Assembly: GCA_022266195.1 (NCBI GenBank)
Contig: WHVY01000001.1
Location: 14,694,001-14,758,000 of the forward strand
From: Tetranychus cinnabarinus
Taxonomy: Eukaryota > Arthropoda > Arachnida > Trombidiformes > Tetranychidae
Direction: 5' to 3'
Length of the DNA: 64,000 nt
Below, in pieces: positions 37,456-50,569 of the stretch. The notes under the pieces were generated by a model that saw nothing but the letters and a program-made list of their open reading frames with translations, made no database searches and was not told the origin of the DNA. Both the position numbers and the translations under genes were made by a program. Every line of letters begins with the position of its first letter. Position 1 is the first letter of the stretch.

Positions 37456-38327
37456 AAGTTTTTCTTGTTATCATTAATATTATTTTAAAATATCATCATT
37501 ATTAATGATAATAATCCATCAACCAGTATCATCTTAATGTCCAAATGTTGATAAAAGATCATTTTCATCGAACACGAAATTTCAACGATTTCTCCAATGA
37601 AAATCACTCTTATGTGACAAAAAATAGTTAAACTAAATCAATTTTTTACATCGATTAGTGCTTACATCCAGTTTCAAGCCTCTAATGACAGGACAAAGTA
37701 GTGAGTTAAGATTTAATTGAGTTTATTAATAACTTAAAATGTTTGGTTAAACAGATTAGCTGATAATCCATACAAGATCTAATTGAGAAACAATTATTGC
37801 TATTTCAGTTCATTTCAATGAGATTAGGATGGATTAAAACAATTCTCAATGAAGATCAAAATAAAATATTGAATCAATTGTACATAAATATCAGCATCTT
37901 GAACTAATGAACCATTGAAGGCTCAAATGGCTGATCGCTAAATGCGCTTATGTCGAGCGAATCCAGCTTTGATTTATTATGAGAAAGTCAAATTTTTTAT
38001 AATAATTTTTCATGTACTAAGAGTTGAAATTCTTCAATCGATCACTGAAATTAAAAAAAATCAAAATTGGTCTAAATTAACAGCCAACTAGTTCGATTAT
38101 TTCAGGTGTAAATAGTAAATAAAGGTTTGCCAAATGAGATGATTGAATGTCAATACTAGGATAAAACACTGAAATTATCAATAAATAAATCATGAATATA
38201 CTCATGTTTTCACAGTTTGCGAGTGGTAAAAGAGTGTGAATGAGATAAATGATGAGAAACGAAAGAGTAAACCATAATTCAGCAAAACAGTTCAGTTATG
38301 ATACATTATACTGGTGACATTATCTGA
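37456..38327. other. Intergenic, 3' side of the opsin gene
   Basis: AT-rich, no coding frame. Contains ATTATCA-rich runs near 37490-37530 and the likely opsin 3' untranslated region next to 38327. Nothing else seen. Confidence 0.4.
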
Positions 38328-40184
38328 TTAGTATTTAGTGTCGACTGTAGCAGTATCATCGGCTGGTGCCTTGTTTGCTGCACCTTTACCTTGTGATTTA
38401 GAACCGAACATAGCTTCAATTTCTTTCTTGAATTTGGGGTGAGACAAGGAGTAAACAAATGGATCCACTGTGGCAGCTATTTTAGCAGTTAAGGCTGGAA
38501 TCATGGACCAACCTGGATTGAGAAGAGCACCATTTCCAGTTGCACCAGTTAAAGCAATGGCTGCATAAGGTGTCCAAGAGACGAGCCACAAGGAGATGAG
38601 GACAGCTGCTGTTTTGGCAATTTTAATTTCTTCCTTTTGACTGTTTTTGCCCTTGTCCTTTCCTGATGTCCCACCGGTGGTATCTTCAATCTTTCTTAAA
38701 GACTTCTCTGAGGCACCAACAGCTTTATAAATACCATAGTAGGAGCAAACAATAATGGTTACTGGGACACACCAAGCAGCGGCAAAGTAACAAAAGACAA
38801 AAGCACGAACGGACGTTTCCTCAGCCAAATAGTCAACCGTACAACTGGTCAAGAATCCTTCATAGGTGTAACGATTAAAAATTTGGAGCAATGGTAAAGT
38901 CGCAAAGAAGGCTGAATAGGCCCAGATAAAGAGTACAGCCAATGTTGATGTAACTGTTGTTAGTCGACGTGGATTCAAAGGATTTGAGATGACATTGTAT
39001 CTATCTATAGAAGCAATCGCAACCGAGAAAATGGCTCCACAACCAGTTAATCCACCAAGAAAACCATAAACATCGCAACCTAAAATGATTAAAAATGAAT
39101 CAAATGAATGTTGGTTGAGTTAAAAATACTAACTAGTTAGAAGTCTTTAACAAAGCATGAAAATTGTAACAAGTGTAAGCCTCTTTGCTCCTAACAATGT
39201 CCAAATGATGTTAAAACCCATTTCATCATGTCTAATACACTTTTAGAGCTCCTTTTCAACACTAATTCTGGTAATTATCCTCCTTCTTAAACTAATAATC
39301 TTATGATTTATCTTACAACTTAAGACTTCTGTTAAAAAATCACAGATTTGGGAGTTAATGGTTTATTTTTAATAGCATTAAGTATGTAACCTTGTCAGAA
39401 TGATTGATTTCATTTCACAGACTCAACTTATATCAATGAATGTATTTGTATCAAAAAAGACATTGAAACAATTAACAGTACTTACCTAATGAACCAAGAG
39501 CAGGTCCACATTTAACTGAATTATAAATAAAAACAGGAGTTTTAAAGATCATAAAGAAGTCAGCAATTGCCAAATTAAACAATAATAAATTGGATGGACT
39601 TCGGAGTTTTTTGTTTCTGTGTATAAAAGAGAACAGATTAGCTTAAATCAATGATAATATTCATCATTTTGGGATAAAAAAGGGACTAAATCGCAAAAAA
39701 ATTAGGCCTAGACTCGTAAAACAAATGTATACAAAACAAAATTTGTGGTTACGTTCAAAAGGCTTCATCTAATTTTAAATGGTAAGCATTGAGCAAGGAA
39801 TAGAGTGTAACAGTTAATCATAATTAGTTGCTGGGTATGTATTTGAAATTAACACTGTAATTACTTAAGATAAAGGACAATAACCAATCCGTTGCCTCCA
39901 CAGCCAAAAACAAATATTAAAAAGTAAAGTATGGCAAGAAGTAGATTGGTACAGGAAGAAGGTGGCTCAAACTGTGACCAGTGATCGGGGATATACTCTA
40001 ATAGGTCAGTAGTTAGTAAATCACTCCAAATGGCTCCTTTATCATGGTCACAATAGTAGATCGATTTAGTGGACGGAGCAAGTCGATCATTGGCTAAGCG
40101 TGATGCAGACGCTGTTAAAGTGGATGAACTTGCAGCAAGACCACTGATTGAAGAGGACATCATTTTACTTTCTCGGGTTCCCAT
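38328..40184 (-). CDS. Rhabdomeric (Gq-type) opsin
   Basis: Light-sensing seven-helix receptor of photoreceptor membranes. Minus-strand exons 40184-39865, 39616-39486 and 39079-38328 join in frame (1203 bp, 400 residues). Landmarks: HWSQFEPP before helix 1, GNGLVI in helix 1, LRSPSNLLLFNLAIADFFM in helix 2, the disulphide cysteines (VKCGPAL and SCTVDY), IDRYNVI after helix 3, the long third cytoplasmic loop ending EEIKIAKTAAVLISLW, SWTPYA in helix 6, and the retinal Schiff-base lysine in ALTAKIAAT (about Lys350). The SHPKFK after helix 7 contains the HPK tripeptide typical of r-opsins. The helix-7 NPxxY motif reads DPFVY. The first 55 residues are a long Ser/Ala-rich N-terminus. Spectral type cannot be told. 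Confidence 0.95.
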
Positions 40185-42056
40185 CGTTGAGCAATTAATT
40201 ATAATCTAAGCCAATCGGACAAAAATTGTTGGAGTCAAGAAACAAAAATCAAGATTCGATGGCAATTTAAAGGTGATTAATGGTGAAAATTACAAAGACA
40301 CAAAACAAAATGAAGATGTGATCAAGAAAATGGGAAAAGATTGAAAATATAAACAGGAGTGAAACAATTTGGCTGATTGTTGGATCCCAATGTATTATCC
40401 TTGATCTTGATCATCAATCCAAACACCACCTTAACTATCAAAAGTTGAAATGATCAAGTAAATAGTTGTTGTATGCTGATAAATCTGTCAGACAAACTCA
40501 CACATTACCTTTAACTTATTTTTTTTTGTACTTTCATTAGGATTGATTGTTAGCAAATAGTGAACTGTTAAATCTGTTTTTCGTTTTTTTTTTCTTGTTC
40601 TTGCCCCAAAAATGAAACCTTTACAGTGTGATTTGTTGATTAATTGAAACACACAATACAGATAAACACTGATTAATCTGCTGGAAAAACTGGGAACCAC
40701 CAAGAAACCATAACAATAATAAACAAGATTTAACTCGGTATATCAACTAAAACTGAAGCCTGAGTAAAACTTTGTTTCTTCATCTTTCTTAATCCAACAA
40801 CTCTAAATCAATTCAATTCCTAACCATTTTCAATATGATTTACATTTACATTTATCTTCAAACAAAATCAATCCTTTCTCACTGGTTAAAAGCATTAACT
40901 TTAACCCTAATTTCGGGTCTCTCTATCCGATTAGCCATTCTATTAGGTTAACCAACTGTAATCATATTTAAAGTTGTCCTCATTTTTTGTCCACTAATCA
41001 ATTGTTTCAATTTATTTTTCTTATTAATTTCAAGGACTCCATGAAAAGCAAGGTCTTCATTCTTTCATTTTTCATCATTTAATCTGTTGACGATCCAATA
41101 TCAATTAAAGAAGTATTGTTTCAATATTGATATTGCAAGAGATTGATAAACTACATTGACCATGGTTATAATCACTTCCATCACGTTATTTCGCTTTTGT
41201 TGATATTAGTATTTCACTTTGCTCCTCACCTAAATGGTGTTTTTCATTCTGAGATTTTACTTTTGTTCCCAAATAATTGAATGGTTTCGATCATTTGTAA
41301 GCTTATGTCCAGAAAGCACCGAAAAAATAACATAAAATGTTTTATTTGATCCAACAGTGGATAGACACATGATACTCTTTATGATAACTCAAATTTTTCT
41401 CTATTAGAGCTTTTACACTTGATTTTGATCAGATTTAATTTCAATTTCTCTGGGAAAAAACTAACTTCAATCTCCTTTCGGTAAACATTAATCAGAAAAC
41501 TCATGAAATCATAATCTAGATGTACTAACGATCGTAAGGAAAATTGAAGATCGTGAAATAGCAATGCCCGACAAATAGTGTGAATTAGACAGTGTAGCTA
41601 TTCTCAGAGCGCGACAACTTGAGATCTTGGCTTAAAAGATCAATTTACAGCATACGCATGAAATTAATTTTTTAAATTTTGATTTAGGCGAAAATAAAAC
41701 ATTATTATTTTCAATTTGATTTTTACAAACCATGAATATCAGTAAAATTGATTCGTTTTTTCAATTATGTGAGCATAAACAGACAGCTCGTTATTAATAT
41801 ATGATCCCTGTTCAAATGACTTTCAAATTGAAAGTTTCAATTGTAAAAAATATAAAAACAAATCTCAAGTCTAATTTGCCTGGTGTCAACTAATTTTTAA
41901 TTTTTCAATTGTGTCAATCAGACAATTTTGTGGCCAAAGTAGAATCTTAAGTGAGTATATTTTGATCTGGATTTTGTTTCTCTTTAAAGCTCCTGTGTTG
42001 TTGTTTTTACAATGTTTTGCTAATGATTGTTTTTTATATTCAAACAGTTATCAATA
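40185..42056. other. Divergent promoter region between opsin and ATP synthase subunit k
   Basis: AT-rich, no coding frame. The right end holds a likely 5' untranslated exon of the subunit-k gene ending at 41950, with donor GTGAGT at 41951 and acceptor CAAACAG ending at 42047. No other element recognised. Confidence 0.45.
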
Positions 42057-42236
42057 ATGGCTGGTGGCAGTGAACATGTCGATGAATCTCAATTTACTGG
42101 AATGTCAAAATATTTCAATTCCTATACTAATACTGGACGTCGAAATTGTTCCATTCTTACTCTTAGTGTCACAGCTGGTTTGATACTTTATTTCACTAAA
42201 TTTAGGAAATCAGGAAAGCAAGAAGCCAAGAAATAA
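42057..42236 (+). CDS. ATP5MK: ATP synthase membrane subunit k (DAPIT/USMG5)
   Basis: A 59-residue accessory subunit of mitochondrial F1Fo-ATP synthase that helps dimer formation. It matches the family along its length: QFTGMSKYFNSYTNTGRRNC, one membrane helix (ILTLSVTAGLILYFT) and a short basic tail (KFRKSGKQEAKK). Vertebrate forms are 58 residues. The ATG at 42057 follows a splice acceptor by 9 bases, so the coding exon is preceded by a short intron in the 5' untranslated region. A longer upstream frame adds nothing family-like. Confidence 0.93.
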   Translation: MAGGSEHVDESQFTGMSKYFNSYTNTGRRNCSILTLSVTAGLILYFTKFRKSGKQEAKK

Positions 42237-43324
42237 TTGGTTCATATGGATCACAATTTTGATTAGTTTCGTGTTTTATCTTTTATCAAAGCTTATTTAA
42301 AAGCGCAATCGGATATTATTTATTGGTACAAACAATGGAAGTTCTGTCTATGCGAAAAAAAGTTACTGTTAATATTAATAGAGTTATGTAATAAACTTGT
42401 TTCTATTACACTATGTGCTTTTGAGTTTTCATTTGCTATAAACTCTATTGAGTCCTCACGTTCTTCATTTCTTCGTGAACTTATTAAAACTGGATGATGA
42501 AACAAGCAAAACTTTTTATCATGGTAATCTGTAATACTCAATCTAATAATAGATTGTTTGGGCTCAATATTCCAAAAGGCGAAAAGTAAATATGTTGTAG
42601 CAATTAAACTGAATTTCTTGTGATGGAAACTATCGTTATGCATTAATAGATCGTCGCCCTGTTTAATTTAATGGTTTAATGATTCAATTTCAGGTTGTAT
42701 TCGAAATAGAAAATGATTGTCAGAATACAACAGATGAATAAAGATAAAACAATGGCTCGGTGTTGGCTGATGGCTAATCAAAACTAGGAAATTCATTATC
42801 CTCAAAGCCGATTCGCTATTTTGTCTTTGACTCACCCGCCTTTGCTGTTTTTTTCTATCTTGACTCATGATCATTGGTATCAGCTTAATAATTAACCAGA
42901 TTATTGAATAATTGTTGAATTTACGATAAAAATTGTTGAATAAGATTCATAAAAATAAGCATTGAGGCAGTCTTTGGTTCAGCTTTTCTTCTTAATACCA
43001 AACCACACATTTTTTGACGGACTGAAACATTGATATAAAAATTCACTGATGTAAGAAAGTTAATTTTCTGTATAATCAACTGGTTCACCTTGAGCAAAAT
43101 TTGAGGAATTTTTTGATCTGTTACGAGCAAAGTCTTCAAAATAATTAGAGTAGTTTATAGTTTTCCTGAATTTAGATGCATTCAACGAACTATCAATTAT
43201 GATAAACAATTAATAGATGGCGAATTCTGAACACTCTAAGTATCGTTCTGAAGTTTTGAATTTGGTTTACTGAAACATGGCTGAAATTTAGTAACATTCA
43301 AAATCGATGAGAGGTAGATTAAGA
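42237..43324. other. Intergenic with weak minus-strand open frames
   Basis: Contains the subunit-k 3' untranslated region. Three minus-strand ORFs of 107, 68 and 72 codons (42320-42643, 42668-42874, 42921-43139) occur in a row, but none shows a recognisable domain and no splice arrangement joining them convinced me. They could be remains of a gene. At 43276-43311 lies one of two 36-bp direct repeats flanking the GSE1 pseudogene. Confidence 0.35.
43276..43311 (+). repeat. Left direct repeat flanking the inverted GSE1 fragment
   Basis: CATGGCTGAAATTTAGTAAC followed by ATTCAAAATCGATGAG; matches 44112-44147 with about four differences. The pair brackets the pseudogene at 43325-44070. Confidence 0.7.
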
Positions 43325-44070
43325 TTTAGAACGAGAAAGACCGAGAAAATAAATTTTCTCTGGTTTTGTATCCAGTTTCAATGGCGGTCCTGAGGTTATC
43401 ATATATTTCAATCGATTTCTCGCTTTATTCAATTCAGATTCCTCTTCATCGGATCCATCTTCACTTGTTTCAACTGATGCTCTAGATGTTGGTCTCTAGC
43501 TCGCTGCTTAGATCTAATTTTTGAGACCACCTTAGTTTCAGGTCCAGTAGGCTTGTAACATTTGTAATCTTTGTTCGGTGTAGGAACTGCTGGGCGATTG
43601 AATAGCGTCGGTTCAAAAATTGGTGCTTTTTTGATTGAATGATTTTGTTAGATTGATGAGGTGATGATACTGATGTTGAGAAGATTGATTGGCTTTTCGT
43701 CGTCAAGAACTCTTCCCTGTTGTGTTGCAAAAAGTTCAAAGTATCGAGAACTCATTTGATAGGAAGACACATTGTATTATTGTAATAGTTTGATTTTACA
43801 TGTCCCGGTGATAACTCAGAGTGATTTAAAGATTGGACATTGGACGTTTGATGTATATTACTTGATCCTGATCGCATGATTCCATATCTTTCAAGATACA
43901 TTGGATCTTCAATCCTAAAAGAGTAAAAACATGGAAATGAATTAATAAATATGATAGAATACATAAAAGAATTAAAATGATAACAGAATATTGGCTTACC
44001 TGTGAGGTCCCGGTGGATGAGGAGGCATCTCTGTCGTAAGATTGTGATGGGAAGATCGGTATTGGCGCTG
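43325..44070 (-). pseudogene. Inverted, internally deleted copy of GSE1
   Basis: The minus strand matches the GSE1 gene from about 46940 through the end of exon 2, the complete short intron 2, the start of exon 3 to about 47330, then after a deletion of roughly 830 bp from about 48160 to 48572. The first part of exon 3 (EDPMYLERYGIMRSGSSN) is nearly unchanged. Smaller deletions and an insertion break the frame, and no start or stop region is present. Retention of the intron shows DNA-level duplication rather than retrotransposition. Confidence 0.92.
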
Positions 44071-44111
44071 ATAGAGTTGTATGATTAGTCGAATCGAATG
44101 GTTGATGAAAT

Positions 44112-44147
44112 CATGGCTGAAATTAAGTAAAATTCAATATCGATGAG
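44112..44147 (+). repeat. Right direct repeat flanking the inverted GSE1 fragment
   Basis: CATGGCTGAAATTAAGTAAA then ATTCAATATCGATGAG, partner of 43276-43311. It lies about 40 bp outside the pseudogene end. Confidence 0.7.
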
Positions 44148-44641
44148 TTTAAGCTTCTTTCAATTCTCAATTTCCAGCAATTCCAAGCAAAAAAGTTTGC
44201 CGTCAAAAGACTTCATCTCTAAAGAGCCAAAACTCGCTAAAAAGACCAACAAAGAAAGCACTTTTATATTGGTGTGTTTTCATATGAGTAAGCTTACATT
44301 ATACTGGGTAGCTGGCGTAAGCTTTCACCAGAGGTAACAAGAAAGAGAAGTAAATCTCTTTAAAACTCTGTTTCTTTCTTTTTCTCCCTCTTCTCGCTCC
44401 TTTCCTTCCCTTTCTTTCTCTCTGTCTAAACTATATAATATCAAGCTGTTGTGAAGCTCAAGTGAAAAGAGCCTTATTTTTGTGCCTTAATTTTATTTAA
44501 TTTAATTACTTTCCTTTATGTTGACTGATTGTACTTTACATGCTTTTTAGTCATACTATAACCTCTGTCACTTATAATAAAATCAATTGTTTACTTGTTT
44601 ACCTGATTCATGAATTTGTATAAAGTTAACTCAATTATTCA

Positions 44642-47600
44642 ATGAAAAAGTTTATTTTAGAGAAAAATTTTCAAACTGGAATGACTGTTCATCCACTTTC
44701 TACCAATCCAACGACAGCCACTTCAACTTTGATACAAACATTTCAACCACAATTGTCCTCATCGTCTTCACCACAATCTCTATCACCTTCAACTCTATTT
44801 ACAATTAATGGATATAACACCAATGGTCCATCCAAGTCCCATCAACAGGGTAAGTTGTCATTTCACCTTTACCTACATTTTCATTTAGTGAATATTCTTT
44901 GCTCTTGTTTTAACATTATTTGTGGCTCTGGTTTTACCTTGTTTATTCAATTAATCCTTGTCGTTCATCATTAAGATAAAAGATGTTCCATCCTCAATGT
45001 GTTAACCCGGTTTACATCTGCCTTTAACTTGTGGATCAAGAGAAACTTTTCTCTCACATTTTCTCTTTTTTCTTCTTTTTCTTTGATTCTGACTTCTCTA
45101 GTTATCGATTTGTCTCCGTTTTACTTGTTTTTGCTTTTTATATCCTTCACATTTCTTTACATTAATTTAGAGTCAAGGCCATTTTTTGTATTACTTTAAG
45201 AAAGCTGGAATAGTTGAACAGTGGAGAGTCAGGCCATGTATTTAGGCCGATCTAAGTCTTGGACAGGATTGATTAAACATGGCTGTTGCACATTTTGATA
45301 TTTTAATTCTATCGTACCTTTAGTGATCTTATTTGTTTCACTAACTTTATCTCAATTTGAGTTGTTTTGAACAAGTATAGGTATAAGTATAAACGTTCAT
45401 TCTCACTCAAATAGATTATACCTAAATCATTGGTTTTTATCCATTTGGAGGTCGTCAGTGAGCTGTGAGTCTCAATTGTTTCTATCCTGTCCTTGAAGTC
45501 TTGGCTATTCAAGTTACACCGTAATATGTTTATTTGTAATCTTGCTGTTTATGATGGAGACCAGATATCGAGTTAGAGAGAAAGAGAGAGAGAGAGAAAA
45601 GCATAGAGAGAAGATAGAAAGAAAGAACCCAAAAGAGAGTATAAAATGGATGTTAAAATCTGTTGGCTTAACCGGAAAAATTTTTGCATTGACTGTTAGT
45701 CTAACCTCTGCGAATGAAATCTCTTCCCTCTTTTGTCCCCTCTTTAGCTTTTTCTTCTTTCTTCTCTGTCTGTCTGCTTTCTTTCTCTGGTCCTATTCTC
45801 ACCTGAAGATAGAAGTCAACAAGAGAAAGAGAAAAACCTAAAATATTAGCGAAGGAGAGGAAAGATAAGATGTTATATCAAGAATATAATACATTGAGAC
45901 TTTATCCTGGGAACTTGTCTGGTTAAATTGGTAGGAAGGGAGAGAAGAAAAACATAGAACGGAAGAATGGAGAAGAGAAAGAGAGGGATGAGGGACAGAG
46001 AAATGACTTTGGTCTTTTAAACCGTCAGCTGAGTTATGCGAATGAGAAATATAAGGTTAGAACTACAAGACGAAGAAGAGACTTGACACAAGTCATTTAC
46101 TTAACAGTATTGAGAGAAAGATAGAGTAACAAAGAGGAAATGAAACGAAGTAAGGAAAACAAACCGACCTTTCTTTTCCTTCTATCTCTCACCCTCTTAT
46201 TTAGTTCATGCTTATGTATATGTTCAGAGGATAACCTTAATTGAACTAAACTGAGATAATCTAGATTCGACTCGGTGCAATCTTATGCACAATTTTGTGG
46301 CAAATTATCGATCTTCTATCATAATTCAATTTAGCTTCTGCCTTTCAATGTATTTTATCCGTTCCATACCTTCTATAATCTCCACTCTCCATTTTATCCT
46401 TTATTTGTTTATCCAAATTAAAATTTGTTGATCTCAATTGTTATTTTCACTTTTGTTTTTAATTGTTTACAGTATTGATAATCAAAGTCTCAAATAATAT
46501 ACAAAGCAAACCAATCAAACTATTTTTGTTATCCTTTTAAAGCTTAAGTAATGATTAATCGAAACCTTTTGTTTTTCTCTCCTTATTCATGCTTCCCTTT
46601 AGGAGTTAATTCAAATCAATTAATTCACTCTCCAGCTAATAATCCCATCAATTCCATTGGCAACCACAATGATTCCGGTTTCCAACAGTATCGAACATCA
46701 GTTTCCGCCAATGCATCTTCTAGTCTTGAAGAAAGCCTTCTCAAAAGTGCACAGTCACATAATACCCAGTCTTCTGGACCCTCCACTGAAAACCCAGGAT
46801 CATCATCATCATCAGCCCCCGCCAATCTCACTAATCACATTCTTCCATATAGTGAGAGGTTAAGGTCAGCAGCAGTAGCTGCTGGATACTCTTATAATCC
46901 GTTCATCGGTTCACCGTCTCATTCAAATCCATCAGCATCTATGCCACCATCACAATCCTCTCAATCTTCCCATCACAATCTCACGACACATATGCCTCCT
47001 CATCCACCGGCACCTTACAGGTAACCCATTATTCTGTTATGATTTTAATGCTTTTATGTATTCAATCATAAATATTAATTCATTTCCATGTTTTTACTCT
47101 TTTAGGATTGAAGATCCAATGTATCTTGAAAGATATGGAATCATGCGATCAGGATCAAGTAATATCCATCAAACGTCAAATGTCCAATCTTTAAATCACT
47201 CTGAGTTATCACCGGGACATGTAACATCAAACTCCAATGTGCCTTCCTATCAAATGAGTTCTCGATACTCTGAACTTTTAGCAACACACCAGGAAAGAGT
47301 TCTTAACGACGAAAAGCAACGATTACTTGGTCATGGAACAAACTCTAATCATGTCTCCACTCATTCTCATCAACATCCTTCCAACCATCCTTCCAACCAT
47401 CCTTCCAACCATCCTTCCAATCATCCTCCAGTCTCTTCTTCCGGTCCACCTAGCTATAAAATGAATACATCAGTACTATCTAATTGTGAACTTGGAATTC
47501 GGAATCGTGAATATTTAACCAATGGTAATTTATTGGTTGGAATGTCTGCAAGAGAAATGAATAGCATGTCAAATTCAAATAAGAAACAGCTTAATGGATC

Positions 47601-49912
47601 TGTTACAATAAGTAATCCCGGTACAAAACCTCTTAACTTAACTTCAAATAGTACCGTGATTAGCAATAAAGACAGAACCAATGCCATCTTAATCGATATT
47701 AAAAAGGATCAAACTGCTCATATGATTTCTAACCAATTTGGTCATCAATCAATCCAGTCTTCTACTACATTCACAACAAACCCAGTGACAACCATTTCAA
47801 CAGCACCAGTAAACAACCATCTTTGGAGGCCACAAATTAATGAACGAGATGATTCAAGAGTGGGCAATAGAATCAATCCAGATTTTGTTAAAAGAAATAA
47901 TGCATTCGAGAATCCGATAGATTATAGTTATACTAAGAAACAACGATTCAGCGACCTGCCGAGTGATTTTTCTCTCAAGTCTTCTATTGAAATTTCATCT
48001 CAACCATTCGTTCCGTGCAACCCATCACCTTTTCTCATCAACACACCGGATCATGTTTCACAAATGATTTTATCAAGACCTCAACAAACTCAGCAAACTC
48101 AACCATCTCAACCCCTCCAATCACATCAACCACACCAACCACCTCAATCCACTCAGTCTTCTCAATCGACTCAAAAACCATCAGTATCATCACCTCATCA
48201 ATCTAACTTAAACATTCAATCAAAAAAATCAACGATTTGTGAGTTGACACCATCAAATCGCCCAGCAATTCCAGTTTATCCTACACCGCACAAAGATTAC
48301 AACTGTTACAAGCCTACTGAACCTGAAACTAAGGTGGTCTCAAAATTAGATTTATTAGAAATGAAATTGAAAGCAAGGAGAAAGGAGCGTGCCGAGAGGC
48401 CGACATCTAGAGCATCGGTTGAAACTAGTGACGATGAACTAACATGCAGTGAGGATGAATCCGATGAGGAAGAATCCGAATTGAATAAAGCGAGAAATCG
48501 ATTGAAATATATGATAACCTCAGGACCGCCATTGAAATTGGATGCAAAACCAGAGAAAATTGATTTTCTCAGTCGACTTGGATTGGTAACACATTCAACC
48601 AAGCGCAATTTACTCTTTAACAAGTATGTTTCTAGTAGACGATTCCATTCAAATCTTGATGCTAAACCATTCGATTTGACTAATGTGCCACAACCTGAAC
48701 TTTACGACTCTGAAAACATATTTTTACAACCAACTGATATTCTACCAAGTAGTTTAAATAAAGCTGAAGTAAAGTTTGATGATAAGTGCGGCTACATGAA
48801 CATTTTGGGCCTTAAACATGAATTGAATGCTGAAAAAATGAAGGAACGTGAACTACTTTGGGAAGGTGTTCTCGAGGAAAGAGACAGACGAAGATCAATT
48901 AATCTAAGTTATGGTAAAATCACCAATAATCTCTCCAAAGAAACTTTAGACAAGTGGCTAAACTATCTTTCCTCTCAACCCCGAATATACCCTGAACGAT
49001 TTAACAAAAATGGAGTTATCAATGGCAGCGCCAATAATAGTACATCTTCATCTTCATCCTTCTCTTTACCATCTTCCCTCGAGAACTGCACTCCTTTAGC
49101 TGTTAACAATTCATGGCACAATCAAAGGCGTACTTTGAATGTGACTGACCGTAAACAATCAAAGTCTAATAATGCTAAACAAGGATTATTGAAATCTTTG
49201 GATAATAAAGAGTTTGCTCAAAAAAATTCAAAACAAAAAGCTGAAGCAGTTGAAAGGATGAAAGATGATTCGCAATCAATCAAATGTGTTAATATGAAAT
49301 CTGAATCGTATTCGGATCCTGGTCATAAAGATAAATCGACAAAAAATTCTGAATCTAATCACTCTACTGGCTTCAAATGGCCGGGTATTGAAGCTATCTT
49401 GGAAGCATATGAAAAATATACAATTGGTACGCATCGATGTGACTAATAAATTTTCCTTAAATTGATTCATTCCTTAATTTGCCTCTTCTTATCGACACCT
49501 AATTTCGTTTATCTAATATTTTCTCTCTTTTTTATCTTACAGAAACACAATTAGAGAAAGAGTTCCTATCGGAGAGAATTTCAGAGCTGAAGTCGGCAAT
49601 AAAGGAAAAAAATGGCCACGTCGAAAAATTAACAAAAACGATCACTGTAAGTCGATCAGACGTTTTATATCTAAACTTCTGCTAATTAGCATACTTAAGG
49701 TTTTCTTATGCTCTTGGCTGCACATGAATTTATCACGTTTGCATGTTACTAATTTTTTATTTTTATTTTAATTTTTCTTTTAGAGTCTCACAAATGTTCA
49801 ACGTGAACTGGACGAAGAACGTGAAGAATATGAAAATAAGATAAATCTAATAAAAAGGAATCTCAATCAAATAGCTCACTCATTGGAAGTCTTCAAAATT
49901 CCTAACCAATAA
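44642..49912 (+). CDS. GSE1: GSE1 (genetic suppressor element 1) homologue, coiled-coil corepressor protein
   Basis: GSE1 is a nuclear protein associated with CoREST/HDAC-type complexes. Exons 44642-44849, 46603-47020, 47106-49426, 49543-49646 and 49784-49912 join in frame (3180 bp, 1059 residues). Three C-terminal blocks match vertebrate GSE1: VVSKLDLLE... with the acidic run EDESDEEES and PPLKLDAKPEKIDFLSRLGL; GYMNILGLKHELNAEKMKER; and FKWPGIEAILEAYEKY followed by a coiled coil (TQLEKEFLSERISELKSAIK) to the end. The N-terminal half is Ser/Pro/His/Gln-rich and disordered, with a tandem SNHP repeat (47374-47428) and a Gln run near 48070-48180. The first exon is the weakest part: its start may instead be spliced from upstream, since TTTTAG precedes an in-frame stretch. 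An inverted partial copy lies 0.6 kb upstream. Confidence 0.92.
44850..46602. other. First intron of GSE1
   Basis: Contains long purine-rich (GAGAGAAAGAGAG near 45575-45625 and 45940-46000) and pyrimidine-rich tracts (45060-45130). ORFs here are products of these low-complexity tracts. No gene recognised. Confidence 0.5.
47374..47428 (+). repeat. Coding 12-bp tandem repeat
   Basis: About four and a half units of CATCCTTCCAAC in GSE1 exon 3, translated as repeated HPSN. Units are nearly identical, so the tract is recent or length-variable. Confidence 0.85.
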
Positions 49913-50569
49913 TTTAAATGCATACAAAATTTTCATTATTTACTGTAAATAATCATTCATCGAAACAGAGATCATTTTAGATTGTGTAATAAAATGTGTC
50001 CAAAATGAATCAATACTGTCCACAACGATCAACGTCATCAATAACCTGTCTTCTTCAATAACACTAGAGCAAGAATTTCATTTTGTTTCATGGTAAATGT
50101 AGAGCTTTTAGAATCTGAGCCACCGTGTTAATGAATTTATTATATTTTTAACATGTTATTCGGGTTCATTTCATGAAAGTTTTTTAATTTAATGGGTTCA
50201 TTTATTGCTGACTTACTGTCCCTTGTGATTTGTATAGCAATTTGATTTTGAAATTTTTCTCTCAATCAATCAATATTCAATAATATTATTGATATCACAT
50301 GACACCGGCATTTAGATGATCTCTGATCATTAATCAATTCATTTTTGTTTAATCAAGACGAACAAAGATGCATGCAATTAGCTGTATACAAATAGTGAGA
50401 GACAATAGAGAGGACAGCTAAGTAAATGAATGCAAGTAACTCTCACTATCGATTAGGTTTATCAATATTAAATTGCCTTTGTAATTAGTAAAGTACATCC
50501 ATAACGTTAATAAGTTATCGCCCGCTGACGAGCAATATTTTACAAATAAACAGCTATTTTAAGAAACAA
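49913..50569. other. Intergenic between GSE1 and the transporter
   Basis: GSE1 3' untranslated region with AATAAA at about 49988, then AT-rich sequence up to the transporter ATG. No coding frame or repeat recognised. Confidence 0.45.

Noticed and set aside
42320..43139. Three successive minus-strand ORFs between ATP5MK and the GSE1 pseudogene
   Set aside because: No homology recognised and no convincing splice joins; kept only as a note in the intergenic entry.
45542..45841. 99-codon ORF rich in Arg, Glu and Lys then Phe and Leu
   Set aside because: It is the translation of GA-rich and CT-rich simple tracts in the GSE1 intron.
46625..48623. ORFs antisense to GSE1 exons 2 and 3
   Set aside because: Shadows of the real exons; their sequence follows directly from GSE1 codons.
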